From: Paraburkholderia gardini
GTDB taxonomy: Bacteria > Pseudomonadota > Gammaproteobacteria > Burkholderiales > Burkholderiaceae
Direction: 5' to 3'
Assembly (NCBI RefSeq): GCF_907164575.1
Contig: NZ_CAJQYY010000004.1
Coordinates: 124,001 to 188,000 of the forward strand
DNA length: 64,000 nucleotides
Under the pieces are notes generated by a model. The model saw only the letters and a list, made by a program, of their open reading frames with translations, did not search any database and had not been told where the DNA came from. Below, piece after piece: positions 38,965-47,923 of the stretch. The position numbers and the translations under genes were made by a program. Position 1 is the first letter of the stretch. Each line of letters opens with the position of its first letter.

Positions 38965-40395
38965 TCAGAAAAACAGCCAGGTGCCCAGCAGGAACACTGG
39001 CATCAACACGACCAGCGCCCAGCCAAGGTACGCGAAAAAGCCCGGCATGCGCACGCCGCGCGATTCCGCGATCGCCTTGACCATGAAATTCGGCGCGTTG
39101 CCGATATAGCTGTTCGCGCCCATGAACACCGAGCCCGCAGAAATGGCCGCGAGCGTCATGGCGCCCGAGGTCATGAGCGTATGCGCATCTCCGCCGGCCA
39201 GGTTGAAAAACACCAGATAGGTTGGCGCGTTGTCCAGGAACGACGACAGGATGCCGGTCGCCCAGAAATACATCGCATCGTGCGGCTGGCCCGACGCGTC
39301 GTTGACGAGATGCACGATGCCCGCGAACGCGCCGTCCTGGCCCGCGCGCAGGATCACGATAACCGGCGCGATCGTCACGAAGATACCGGCGAACAGCTTC
39401 GCCACTTCCTCGATGGGCGCCCAGTTGAAATCGTTGCCTTCGCGTGCGGTGCGCGGCGTGATGGCGAGCGATACGAGCGTCACGACGATCAGCGCCGCGT
39501 CGCGAACCGCGTTTTGCAGCGCTACGTGCGTGCCGAACAGGTCGAATTCGATACCCGGCTTCCACAGGCCGCTCATCAGCACGAGCCCGATCACCGCGCC
39601 GAGCAGCACGAAATTGATCTTGCCATCGAGCCCGAACGGCGCGGAATCGGGCGTCGGATCCAGAAACGGTGTGCGCGACTCCTCGCGATGGCGGAAATAG
39701 TACGAATCGAGCACGTAAAAGATGGCGAGCAGCGCCACGCAGACAAACAGCATCGGCAACGCGAGATGCGTCGTCGTCCAGAAAAAGTTCACGCCGTTGA
39801 GAAAGCCGAGGAAGAGCGGCGGATCGCCGAGCGGCGACAGCGAGCCGCCTGCATTCGCGACCAGAAAGATGAAGAACACCACGACGTGAACCACGTGTTT
39901 GCGATTGTCGTTCGCGCGCAGGAGCGGGCGAATCAGCAGCATCGCCGCGCCCGTCGTGCCCATGATGCTGGCGAGCACGGTGCCGAGCGCGAGAATGCCC
40001 GTGTTAAGACGTGGCGAGCCATGCAGGTTCCCACGTACGCAAATGCCGCCCGCCACCGTATAGAGCGAAGTCAGCAGCACGATGAACGGGATGTATTCCT
40101 CGAACAGCGCATGCACGAACGTGCCGAACGCCACATCCGCGCCGAAAGCGACGGCGAACGGAATCAGGAATACGGCTGCCCATGCCGCCGAGATCTTGCC
40201 GAAATGGTGATGCCAGAACGTCGGCGCGACGAGCGGGAATATCGCGATAGAAAGCAGCATGCCCGCAAAAGGCACGCCCCATGACGCGGAAAGCGTTGCA
40301 CCATCGAGTGTGGCGGCGGCGGCAAGTTGTGGACACGTTGCCACCAGCAAGGCAACAAGCGCCATGCCCGCGCGCGACGCGGTATGTCGTTTCAT
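38965..40395 (-). CDS. NhaD-type sodium/proton antiporter
   Basis: The 476-residue protein has a cleavable-looking N-terminal hydrophobic segment (ALVALLVATCPQLAAAA) and about eleven further membrane segments. Motifs such as NAGGSLSPLGDPPLFLGFL and LSSFLDNAPTYLVFFNLAGG fit the ion-transporter superfamily branch of NhaD and related proteins (CitMHS_2 type). I chose the ATG at 40395; the frame is open further upstream. The cation is inferred from family membership only. Confidence 0.85.
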   Translation of the reverse strand: MKRHTASRAGMALVALLVATCPQLAAAATLDGATLSASWGVPFAGMLLSIAIFPLVAPTFWHHHFGKISAAWAAVFLIPFAVAFGADVAFGTFVHALFEEYIPFIVLLTSLYTVAGGICVRGNLHGSPRLNTGILALGTVLASIMGTTGAAMLLIRPLLRANDNRKHVVHVVVFFIFLVANAGGSLSPLGDPPLFLGFLNGVNFFWTTTHLALPMLFVCVALLAIFYVLDSYYFRHREESRTPFLDPTPDSAPFGLDGKINFVLLGAVIGLVLMSGLWKPGIEFDLFGTHVALQNAVRDAALIVVTLVSLAITPRTAREGNDFNWAPIEEVAKLFAGIFVTIAPVIVILRAGQDGAFAGIVHLVNDASGQPHDAMYFWATGILSSFLDNAPTYLVFFNLAGGDAHTLMTSGAMTLAAISAGSVFMGANSYIGNAPNFMVKAIAESRGVRMPGFFAYLGWALVVLMPVFLLGTWLFF

Positions 40396-40438
40396 CAGGG
40401 GATCCGGAATTGAGATAAGCGACCGGTCGCGTAACGCT

Positions 40439-41101
40439 TTACGCGCCACGGACGACGATCGCGTGAACCCGGTAAGGGCCGTGCGCGCCAAGCACGATGG
40501 TCTGTTCGATATCGCCGGTACGCGAAGGCCCGGAGACGAAATTGACCGCACGCGGCAACTCGCCGCGCTCGGCCCGGATCAGGCTGAACGCATCCTCATG
40601 ACCCGCGACTATGCGCGATGCTGGCACGATCGCGATATGCGTTTCCGGCAGCAGGCCCGCCGATGAATACGTCTGCGGTCCCGACAGCAGTACCAGCGTA
40701 CCGGTTTCGGCCGTCGCGCAGAAGCAGTCCGTGATGCCGACGGGGTCGAGGTTCCCGGGCTTGCGAAATTCGACTGCGATGCCGGCGTCAGCCCACGCGA
40801 GTTCGCGCAGCGTCTCCCACGCGACGGCCTGCACCGGAAGGTTGCGCTCCAGCAGATAACGATGCGCTGCCGCGGGCACATCGCTCAACGTCGCGACTTC
40901 CTCGACGGTGGTCGACATCTTGCGTGCTTCATCGACAAAACGCGCGACGAGGTCATCCGGCATGGGCGGCCGCGGACCTTCGGGATGGCGCGCGAGATAG
41001 TCCGCGACGGCTTCGCGTTCGGACGCGGCAGGTTCGGCTGGACGGCCCTGCGCTGCGCGTATGCGAGCCAGAATGTTGCGACGGGCAACCGGTGTGTCCA
41101 T
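40439..41101 (-). CDS. Stand-alone LUD-domain protein (LutC-like)
   Basis: The 220-residue protein is a LUD domain related to LutC, with DCFCATAETGTLVLLSGP, SSAGLLPETHIAI and SGPSRTGDIEQTIVLGAHGP matching the second half of LutC. It is separate from the lutABC operon 2.4 kb away and encodes no iron-sulfur partner nearby. I chose the ATG at 41101 (MDTPVARRNILAR), which matches the family start. It lies 43 bases upstream of the antiporter gene. Confidence 0.88.
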   Translation of the reverse strand: MDTPVARRNILARIRAAQGRPAEPAASEREAVADYLARHPEGPRPPMPDDLVARFVDEARKMSTTVEEVATLSDVPAAAHRYLLERNLPVQAVAWETLRELAWADAGIAVEFRKPGNLDPVGITDCFCATAETGTLVLLSGPQTYSSAGLLPETHIAIVPASRIVAGHEDAFSLIRAERGELPRAVNFVSGPSRTGDIEQTIVLGAHGPYRVHAIVVRGA

Positions 41102-41213
41102 GTGCAATCCTCGTGACGATGACCATGACCTTGCGGTATCGGGAGAATTATACCGGCCGCCCCTCGCGCGAACACCTGGCCGGATGGCCGTGTTCGCGCA
41201 CGTCGACGTTGCG

Positions 41214-42410
41214 TTACTTCGCGGCGTCTTCCTCGGGCGATTCGATGCCGAACACCTGGCGCAGATAGGCGAGATAGGCCCTGTCTTCGCACATGTTCTT
41301 GCCCGGCGAATCGGAGAGTTTCGCGACGGGCTGACCATTGCAGCGGACCATCTTGATCACGATCTGCAGCGGGTTATAGCCGAGATCGTTGGTGAGGTTC
41401 GTGCCGACGCCGAACGCGAGCTTGCAACGCCCGCGGAACCGTTCATACAGCTGGAGCACCTTCGGAATATCGAGCGCATCGGAGAACACGAGAACTTTCG
41501 TGCGCGGGTCGCAGCGGTTCGCCTCGTAGTGCTTCAGCAGGCGTTCGCCCCAGTCGAACGGATCGCCCGAATCGTGGCGCGCCCCGTCGAACAGCTTGCA
41601 GAAGTACATATCGAAGTCGCGCAGGAACGCCTGCATGCCGTACACGTCAGAGAGCGCAATACCCAGATCGCCGCGATATTCCTTCGCCCACATCTCAAAG
41701 CCGAAGATCTGCGAATCGCGCAGCCGCGGCCCCAGCGCCTGACAGGCCTGCAGGTACTCATGCGCCATCGTGCCGAGCGGCGTCAGGCCATGCTTGAGTG
41801 CGTAGAACACGTTGCTCGTGCCCGCGAACTGCTCGCCGAGACCGTCCTTCAGCGTGAGGATCACCTCTTCATGCCACTGCTTCGAGAAGCGGCGCCGCGT
41901 GCCGTAATCCGCGATCTTGCATTCGGAGAATTCCGGACGCGCGCCCAGCAGCTGGATCTTCTCGCGCAGACGCTCGCGCCCTTCCGTGTAATCCGGCTTT
42001 TGCTGCGTGTTGCGGAAATACACCTCGTTGACGATCGCGAGCATCGGAATCTCGAAGAGGATCGTATGCAGCCAGGGTCCCTTGATTTCGATGTCGATCT
42101 CGCCGTTTCCCTTCTCCGATGGCTTGATCGAAATGTATTTTTCGCTCAGATGGAAAAGCGCGAGAAACTCGATGAAGTCGCCCTTGATGAAACGCATGCG
42201 GCGCAGGTAATCGAGCTCGTCGTCGGTGAAATGCAGATGGCAGAGCTGACGGACCTCATCGCGGATTTCGTCGATATACGGCACAAGATCGATGTTCGGC
42301 GTCCGGCAGCGAAATCTGTATTCCGCATTCGCAGCGGGAAAATGATGCAGAACGACCTGCATCATCGTGAACTTGTACAGATCAGTATCGAGCAGCGAAT
42401 TAATAATCAT
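41214..42410 (-). CDS. pncB: Nicotinate phosphoribosyltransferase
   Basis: PncB converts nicotinate to nicotinate mononucleotide in NAD salvage. The 398-residue protein starts [18 protein letters not shown], the typical N-terminus, and has the TMAHEYLQA histidine motif and [15 protein letters not shown] chose the ATG at 42410; the open frame upstream has no similarity. It is divergent from fdxA. Confidence 0.95.
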   Translation of the reverse strand: MIINSLLDTDLYKFTMMQVVLHHFPAANAEYRFRCRTPNIDLVPYIDEIRDEVRQLCHLHFTDDELDYLRRMRFIKGDFIEFLALFHLSEKYISIKPSEKGNGEIDIEIKGPWLHTILFEIPMLAIVNEVYFRNTQQKPDYTEGRERLREKIQLLGARPEFSECKIADYGTRRRFSKQWHEEVILTLKDGLGEQFAGTSNVFYALKHGLTPLGTMAHEYLQACQALGPRLRDSQIFGFEMWAKEYRGDLGIALSDVYGMQAFLRDFDMYFCKLFDGARHDSGDPFDWGERLLKHYEANRCDPRTKVLVFSDALDIPKVLQLYERFRGRCKLAFGVGTNLTNDLGYNPLQIVIKMVRCNGQPVAKLSDSPGKNMCEDRAYLAYLRQVFGIESPEEDAAK

Positions 42411-42724
42411 GTTGTGCAAGCCGGACTGCCAATAATCGGAGATGGCCGCAGGAGGCACCTCGTAACCCGGATGCCCCGAACGGACCGACCTGTCGCATGT
42501 TACCCGAATGCGCGCCGCCACACGGGCCGAAGGGCCTCTGCCGGATGGCCAGCGTCCGGCCGCCAGGGTGGGCTCGCGCCAGCAACAGCCGCCGCGCTCC
42601 ATAAACTAATCACGAAACGATATAAACCCCCATTGACCGCCAGCCTATACGGCTCTTGACCTTACGCTACAATAGCGGTTTTGGCGTTTCGCCTCCCCAG
42701 ATACCGCATGCAGGAGCTGCCTGA
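42411..42724. other. Divergent intergenic region pncB-fdxA
   Basis: No gene is visible in these 314 bases. On the plus strand TACAAT at 42668-42673 could be the -10 box of fdxA, but the nearest TTGACC boxes (42633 and 42656) are wrongly spaced. AGGAG precedes fdxA. Confidence 0.4.
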
Positions 42725-43048
42725 ATGACTCACGTTGTGACCGAAAGCTGCATCAAGTGCCGCTATACCGACTGCGTCGATGTGTGCCCGGTGGACTGCT
42801 TTCGCGAAGGTCCCAACTTCCTCGCGATCGATCCCGATGAGTGCATCGACTGTGCTGTTTGCGTCGCCGAATGCCCGGTGAACGCGATCTATGCCGAAGA
42901 AGACGTGCCGGGCGACCAGCAGGATTTCATCCCCCTGAACGCCGATCTCGCGAAGGGCTGGCCGAGCATCACGAAGACCAAAACGCCGCTGCCGGAAGCC
43001 GACGACTTCAAGGACGTGAAAGAAAAGCTGGCGATGCTCGAGCGTTGA
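42725..43048 (+). CDS. fdxA: Seven-iron ferredoxin FdxA
   Basis: This 107-residue ferredoxin resembles Azotobacter ferredoxin I. C9, C17 and C50 would hold the [3Fe-4S] cluster and C21, C40, C43 and C46 the [4Fe-4S] cluster; C12 and C25 are extra. It is a soluble low-potential electron carrier. The ATG follows AGGAG at good spacing. Confidence 0.95.
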   Translation: MTHVVTESCIKCRYTDCVDVCPVDCFREGPNFLAIDPDECIDCAVCVAECPVNAIYAEEDVPGDQQDFIPLNADLAKGWPSITKTKTPLPEADDFKDVKEKLAMLER

Positions 43049-43121
43049 GCGGCGCGGGTCTGCGCCCCGGAGCGCCGCGCGCCACGTGCAGCGGAAGCAC
43101 AATCGGGGTGAGCAAAAGCTA

Positions 43122-43150
43122 TTGACAGGCCCTGAAGCACCCCATACAAT
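43122..43150 (+). promoter_or_regulatory. Sigma-70 promoter of the tRNA-Asn genes
   Basis: TTGACA and TACAAT are separated by 17 bases, a near-consensus promoter that would start transcription about 16 bases before the first tRNA. Confidence 0.85.
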
Positions 43151-43172
43151 TTCGCTTCTCTGCTGTTGTTGT

Positions 43173-43248
43173 TCCCCGATAGCTCAGTTGGTAGAGCGCC
43201 GGACTGTTAATCCGTAGGTCCCTGGTTCGAGCCCAGGTCGGGGAGCCA
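43173..43248 (+). tRNA. tRNA-Asn (GTT), copy 1
   Basis: The 76 bases fold as a standard cloverleaf: acceptor TCCCCGA/TCGGGGA, D-stem GCTC/GAGC, anticodon stem CCGGA/TCCGT with anticodon GTT at 43206-43208, and T-arm CCTGG-TTCGAGC-CCAGG. CCA is encoded. A strong promoter lies just upstream. Confidence 0.98.
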
Positions 43249-43261
43249 AGAAATTGCAAAG

Positions 43262-43287
43262 GCCCGTTAGCCATAACGGGCTTTTTT
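43262..43287 (+). terminator. Terminator between the two tRNA-Asn genes
   Basis: GCCCGTTA and TAACGGGC pair perfectly around GCCA and are followed by TTTTTT. It lies 13 bases after copy 1 and before copy 2. Confidence 0.85.
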
Positions 43288-43325
43288 ACGTAAAGTAGCA
43301 CCGCAGCAGCAAGTTGCATTGTTGT

Positions 43326-43401
43326 TCCCCGATAGCTCAGTTGGTAGAGCGCCGGACTGTTAATCCGTAGGTCCCTGGTTCGAGCCCAGGTCGGGGAGCC
43401 A
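43326..43401 (+). tRNA. tRNA-Asn (GTT), copy 2
   Basis: All 76 bases are identical to copy 1, including the encoded CCA. The identity extends 7 bases upstream (TGTTGTT) but not into the downstream flank. I see no good promoter in the 38 bases after the intervening terminator, so this copy may depend on read-through. Confidence 0.98.
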
Positions 43402-43410
43402 GAATTCGAA

Positions 43411-43435
43411 GGCCCGCATTTTTGCGGGCCTTTTT
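43411..43435 (+). terminator. Terminator after tRNA-Asn copy 2
   Basis: GGCCCGCA and TGCGGGCC pair perfectly around TTTT, followed by TTTTTGTTTT. It may also serve lutC from the other strand. Confidence 0.88.
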
Positions 43436-43507
43436 GTTTTCTGTTTCTGCACTCCTCTTTTGCCTTCCGTGCTTTACGCAGCCACCGGTTGCGTAAAGCC
43501 GGAACGA

Positions 43508-44104
43508 TCAGCCCTGCGCATTCCCCCCGAGCCATACCACCGTCAGCGACCGCACGCCCTGCGCGCCGCGGATCAGCACGCCTTCGATATCCGCCGTCGC
43601 CGACGGGCCGGTCACGAGCACCGCGTAGCGCGCATCGCGAAAATCCGGCCGACGGTAGACGTCCTGCAAGCCATCGACGATCCGCGTCGGGTCGAGCAGC
43701 ACGACGAGATGCTGCGCCAGATAGCCCAGCGCGTTCACCACGTACTCTTTCTCGCTGAACCAGACCGAGCCGGTTTCCGCGACGCCGAAGCGCGCCCTCA
43801 CGACGCCCACGTCGACGTCCTCCAGCGAAGCCGGCGGCGTGTCCGGGTTCATCGCACGCGTGCCCTGCACTTCGGACGTTGCGCTGCAGATCACCGCGTC
43901 GGCGCCGAAACGCGCGTCGAGCAGCGCGCGCACGTCCGCGGCCGTTGCCGCCTCGACGCAGGTTCCACCCATCAAGCCAAGCGCCGCGGTGAAACGCTCG
44001 CGCAGGTCGCCGCCGGGCGAAGCGAACAGCGGCACATCGGGTCGCGGCCGACCCGCGGGCTGCGCCGCGCGCACCCTCGCGAGGAAATCGTCACGCGTTG
44101 CCAT
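43508..44104 (-). CDS. lutC: LutC, L-lactate utilisation protein
   Basis: LutC is the LUD-domain subunit of the LutABC complex that oxidises L-lactate to pyruvate. The 198-residue protein has the domain features MGGTCVEAA, RFGVAETGSVWFSE, and LVTGPSATADIEGVLIRGAQG near its end. I chose the ATG at 44104; a GTG one codon earlier is possible. It overlaps the end of lutB by 14 bases, so translation is coupled. Confidence 0.93.
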   Translation of the reverse strand: MATRDDFLARVRAAQPAGRPRPDVPLFASPGGDLRERFTAALGLMGGTCVEAATAADVRALLDARFGADAVICSATSEVQGTRAMNPDTPPASLEDVDVGVVRARFGVAETGSVWFSEKEYVVNALGYLAQHLVVLLDPTRIVDGLQDVYRRPDFRDARYAVLVTGPSATADIEGVLIRGAQGVRSLTVVWLGGNAQG

Positions 44105-45482
44105 CACGGCCTCCGCGATTCTTTTTGTACCACTCGTGGAAAGTCATGGCCGGCGCGTCCGGCAATTCGCGTTGCCGGCCCCAGATGTTGAGCGGGTTAT
44201 ACAGCACGAAATTCGGCAGGCGCTTCAGCGCGCCGCCCAGCGACGCGATCGTCGCGCGATACAGCGTCGGGCTCGCGAGGAGCCGCCCCGCCATTTTCAG
44301 CACTTCCTTCTTCACGAACGGCACTTCGTGGCGCACCGCGATCACTTCGCGCCACTTGTAGATCTGCTCGTGGATATTGATCTTCACCGGACACACGTTC
44401 GTGCAGCTGCCATTCAGTGTCGACGCGAACGGCAGCGCGCTATAGCGCTTCAGGTCGAACGTCGGGTTGATGATCGCGCCGATCGGCCCCGAATACGTGC
44501 CGCCATACGAGAGCCCGCCGCTGCGCCGGTACACCGGACACGTATTCATGCAGGCGCCGCAGCGGATGCACTTGAGCGAGTACCAGAAGTCCTCCATCGC
44601 GAGCCGCTCGATACGGCCGTGGTCGACGAGGATGAAATGCATCTCCGTGCCGGGCCGCGGTGCGCGAAAGTGCGACGTGTACTGCGTGATCGGCGAGCCC
44701 AGTGCACTGCGCGAGAGCATCCGCACGAATACGCCAAGATCGGCAATCCGCGGAATGATTTTCTCGATGCCGATCGAAGCGATATGCAGCGGCGGCACAT
44801 TGGCCGACAGGTCCGCATTGCCCTCGTTCGTGCAGACGACCACTGTGCCCGTCTCCGCAATCGCGAAATTGCAGCCGGTCATGCCGGCGGTCTTCTCGCG
44901 CACGAAATACGGGCGCGTGTCCATGCGCTGGCTTTCGGCGAGATAGTGAATGTCGCTGTTCTTCGGATCGGTGCCGATCGTGCGGCCGAACAGTTCCGCC
45001 ACGTCGCCGCGCAGCTTGTGGACCGCCGGCACGACCATGTGGCTCGGGTCCTGGTGATCGAGTTGCTGGATGCGCTCGCCGAGATCCGTTTCCATCACCG
45101 TGATGCCGCGCGGCTCCAGATAGTCGCGCATCGCGCATTCGTCGGTGAGCATCGACTTGCTCTTGACGAGCGCCGTCATGCCACGCTCCGACATGAGCCG
45201 GTAGACGATCTCGTTGTGCTCTTCCGCGTTCGCCGCCCAGTGAACCACGACGCCGTTGGCCCCGGCCGCATCCGCGAACTGCTCGAGATACGACGACAGA
45301 TGCGACAGTGCGTGTTCCTTGATGCCCGAGGCGAGTTCGCGCATCGTCTCCCATTCGGCGATGCCGTGCGCCTGCGCATCGCGCTTCTGGCGCAAATCCC
45401 ACAGCCGTTTGTCGTGAAACGCGACGTGATCCGCTTTCGCGATGAATTCGCCGGCCGCTTTCGCGTGATCGATACGCTTCAT
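44091..45482 (-). CDS. lutB: LutB, iron-sulfur protein of L-lactate oxidation
   Basis: The 463-residue protein combines an N-terminal LUD domain with a C-terminal ferredoxin-like part that carries CIRCGACMNTCPVYRRSGG and SCTNVCPVKINIHEQIYKWR, the cysteine sets for two [4Fe-4S] clusters. The ATG at 45482 overlaps the lutA stop as ATGA. The much longer open frame upstream is an artefact inside lutA. Confidence 0.95.
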   Translation of the reverse strand: MKRIDHAKAAGEFIAKADHVAFHDKRLWDLRQKRDAQAHGIAEWETMRELASGIKEHALSHLSSYLEQFADAAGANGVVVHWAANAEEHNEIVYRLMSERGMTALVKSKSMLTDECAMRDYLEPRGITVMETDLGERIQQLDHQDPSHMVVPAVHKLRGDVAELFGRTIGTDPKNSDIHYLAESQRMDTRPYFVREKTAGMTGCNFAIAETGTVVVCTNEGNADLSANVPPLHIASIGIEKIIPRIADLGVFVRMLSRSALGSPITQYTSHFRAPRPGTEMHFILVDHGRIERLAMEDFWYSLKCIRCGACMNTCPVYRRSGGLSYGGTYSGPIGAIINPTFDLKRYSALPFASTLNGSCTNVCPVKINIHEQIYKWREVIAVRHEVPFVKKEVLKMAGRLLASPTLYRATIASLGGALKRLPNFVLYNPLNIWGRQRELPDAPAMTFHEWYKKNRGGRDGNA

Positions 45483-46222
45483 TCGCGTGCTCCGTTCAGC
45501 ACCTGCGCAATATGGATGAAGCGGGCGTCCGCCTTCATCCGCTCGGCGCAGCCCTGTTGATGCATCAGACACGACATGTCGCCCGACACGATGTACTGCG
45601 CGCCCGCATCCAGATGATCGCGCACCTTGTCCTGCCCCATGCGGACCGAGACGGCCTCTTCGGTCACCGAGAACGTGCCGCCGAAACCGCAGCATTCGTC
45701 GGGTCGCGCGGGGCTCACGAACTCGATGCCCTTCACGCCCTGCAGCAGCGTGCGCGATTTCGAGAACGGCATGCCGGCGATCTCCGAAACCGATCCCTGA
45801 TGCAGATGCCGCAACGCGCTGCAACTGTTGTGCAACCCGACGCGGTGCGGAAACTCCGCCCACGGAAATTCCCGCACGCCGACTACGTCATGCAGGAACT
45901 CGACAAGCTCCCAGGCACTGGCCCGCACCTTCGAGACTTCGCCAGTCTGCTCGATGGCGGTGAAATGCTCGCGCACGTGGTGAGTGCAGCTCGCCGACGG
46001 TCCGACGATGTAGTCGTAGCCCGCGAAATTGCGGGCGAACACGCGCTCGGTGCCGGCCGCGTCGACCTGCGCGCCGCTGTTGCCCATGGGCTGACCGCAG
46101 CAGGTCTGGTCCTGCGGATAGTCGACGTCGATGCCGAAACGCTCTAGCAGTTCGAGCGTCGCAATGCCGACTTCCGGGTAGAACGCATCGATGAAACAGG
46201 GGATGAACAGCGCGACTTTCAT
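45479..46222 (-). CDS. lutA: LutA, CCG-domain subunit of L-lactate oxidation
   Basis: LutA resembles glycolate oxidase GlcF and heterodisulfide reductase subunits. The 247-residue protein has two CCG motifs, DQTCCGQPMGNSG and PDECCGFGGTFS, which bind an iron-sulfur cluster. I chose the ATG at 46222 (MKVALFIPCFIDAFYP). It is the first gene of lutABC, behind a consensus promoter and a GntR-type operator. Confidence 0.95.
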   Translation of the reverse strand: MKVALFIPCFIDAFYPEVGIATLELLERFGIDVDYPQDQTCCGQPMGNSGAQVDAAGTERVFARNFAGYDYIVGPSASCTHHVREHFTAIEQTGEVSKVRASAWELVEFLHDVVGVREFPWAEFPHRVGLHNSCSALRHLHQGSVSEIAGMPFSKSRTLLQGVKGIEFVSPARPDECCGFGGTFSVTEEAVSVRMGQDKVRDHLDAGAQYIVSGDMSCLMHQQGCAERMKADARFIHIAQVLNGARE

Positions 46223-46296
46223 GGGTAAACCAGACGGGTTATAGGGGACGTCGTGCGACGGCGATGCGGAATTCACACACCTGTCGCTATTGGTAA

Positions 46297-46342
46297 AGTT
46301 GGTCTGACCATCAAATATAAAAGGGACGCAAGGCGCTGTCAA
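46297..46342 (-). promoter_or_regulatory. lutABC promoter with a GntR-type operator
   Basis: On the minus strand TTGACA (46342-46337) and TATATT (46319-46314) are separated by exactly 17 bases. Directly downstream, over the expected start site, lies ATGGTCAGACCAA, that is TTGGT-N3-ACCAT in the other reading. This matches the TTGGT-N3-ACCAA operator type of FadR-subfamily GntR repressors such as PdhR and LldR. Confidence 0.75.
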
Positions 46343-46399
46343 ACCTCGTCCGCACGCCGACCTGCCGGTATACGATGGCGGTTTTCTGATGGAATTGCG

Positions 46400-46888
46400 A
46401 TGACACATACATTGTTGCGGGCGTCGTTCATGGCCGTGTCAGCGGCATGGCTGGCCGGGGTCGCGCCGCTCGCGCACAGCGAGGAAGTCGGGAGCGTCAA
46501 TACGAACTTCCATCTGACGGGCTCCGATCGCGTGGTGGTCGAGGCGTATGACGATCCGGACGTGGCCGGCATCACCTGCTACGTGTCGCGGGCGCGCACG
46601 GGCGGCATCAAGGGGACGCTTGGCATCGCGGAAGATCCGACCGAGGCGTCGATTGCCTGCCGGCAGGTCGGCGCGATCCACTTCAACGGGCCGCTCAGGC
46701 AGCAGTCGGACGTGTTTTCCGAACGCATGTCGCTGGTCTTCAAGACGCTGCACGTGGTGCGGGTCGTCGATCCGAAGCGCAATACGCTCGTGTATCTGAC
46801 GTACAGCGACCGCGTCGCCACGGGCAGCGCGAAAAACAGCGTCACAGCCGTACCGATGCCGGCCGGCACGACAATTCCGGTGAAGTAA
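46400..46888 (+). CDS. creA: CreA-family periplasmic protein
   Basis: The 162-residue precursor has a signal peptide (about 25 residues, ending near PLAHSEE) and the CreA domain with ITCYVSRARTGGIKG and IACRQVGAI. The function of CreA is not established. The ATG at 46400 is preceded by GGA; the open frame extends upstream into the lut promoter but is not coding. Confidence 0.88.
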   Translation: MTHTLLRASFMAVSAAWLAGVAPLAHSEEVGSVNTNFHLTGSDRVVVEAYDDPDVAGITCYVSRARTGGIKGTLGIAEDPTEASIACRQVGAIHFNGPLRQQSDVFSERMSLVFKTLHVVRVVDPKRNTLVYLTYSDRVATGSAKNSVTAVPMPAGTTIPVK

Positions 46889-46948
46889 CAAGTCGGCCCA
46901 TCGAATGGACGCTCGCGCTAGACTGACGGGTCCAGCTGGACTTTTCCC

Positions 46949-47788
46949 ATGACTTCGACCGGTTCTTCCACCCGCTTTCGCGATTCCCCCCGCTACTGGC
47001 GCACGCCGCTCATCCCCGGTGCGGAGATGCTCACGGCCGAGTATTACGATCAGGCGTTCACGCCGCACTGGCACGACGCGTACGCGATTCCGGTGATCGA
47101 AGCGGGCGCGGAAACCTACCGTTATCGCGGGTCGACCCATGTCGCCGAGGCCGGCAGCGTGCCGGTCATCAATCCTGGCGAGCTGCACACTGGCTCCCGG
47201 GCCGTCGATGCGGGCTGGCGCTACCGCGTGATGTACGCGCCGGTCGACTTCCTCCAGAGAATCGCCGACGACCTCGCCGGCAGGCCGCAACCGTTGCCGT
47301 GGTTCGATCCAGGCGTGATTCGCGATCGCGATCTCGCGTACCGCCTGCGGCACGCGCATCAACTGATGGAAGCCGGCGACGACCTGCTCGCGGCCGAAAC
47401 CGCGATGATCGACGCATTGTCGACGCTGCTCGCCCGCTACGGCAGCACGCAGCCCGAAACGCAAAGAATCGCGGCGAACGATCCGCGCGTCGCGAGGATG
47501 CAGGCACAACTGGGCGCCGACCTCGCGGCGCCGGTGCAACTGTCGGATCTGGCGGGCGCCGTCGGGTTGTCGCCCTTTCACGCCGCGCGGCTCTTCGCGC
47601 AGGCGACGGGCATGCCGCCCCACGCGTGGCGCAACCAGATCCGCCTGCAACGCGCGCTGGGACCCCTGCGGGCGGGTGCCTCGGTCGCGGACGTCGCCGC
47701 CGCCAGCGGCTTCGCCGACCAGAGCCATTTCACACGCCATTTCCGGCGCATGTTCGGCGTGCCGCCGGGGCGCTGGCAGTCGGCATAA
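46949..47788 (+). CDS. AraC-family transcriptional regulator
   Basis: The 279-residue protein has an N-terminal cupin-type effector domain (about 1-140, with HWHDAYAIPVIEAG and INPGELHTG) and a C-terminal double helix-turn-helix (about 180-279), including LSPFHAARLFAQATGMPPHAW and DVAAASGFADQSHFTRHFRR. It lies just upstream of azlCD on the same strand and is the likely regulator of these exporters. Confidence 0.9.
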   Translation: MTSTGSSTRFRDSPRYWRTPLIPGAEMLTAEYYDQAFTPHWHDAYAIPVIEAGAETYRYRGSTHVAEAGSVPVINPGELHTGSRAVDAGWRYRVMYAPVDFLQRIADDLAGRPQPLPWFDPGVIRDRDLAYRLRHAHQLMEAGDDLLAAETAMIDALSTLLARYGSTQPETQRIAANDPRVARMQAQLGADLAAPVQLSDLAGAVGLSPFHAARLFAQATGMPPHAWRNQIRLQRALGPLRAGASVADVAAASGFADQSHFTRHFRRMFGVPPGRWQSA

Positions 47789-47923
47789 GTGGCCCGGATG
47801 GCGTCCGGCACGCCTGCCCCCTTGCTCAACGCGGCCTGGAACCCGGAACGCCGCCCGTAGCAAGAACGTACAAGCCCATTTCGCCCAGGACGACTACGCT
47901 CCGTGTTCAAAGGAGAAGTCAGA

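Noticed and set aside
42656..42673. TTGACC and TACAAT as a complete fdxA promoter
   Set aside because: Only 6 bases separate them, far below the required spacing.
43173..43401. The tRNA-Asn pair as an integration site of a mobile element
   Set aside because: No integrase, no partial tRNA repeat further away and no change in gene style; the flanking genes are core genes.
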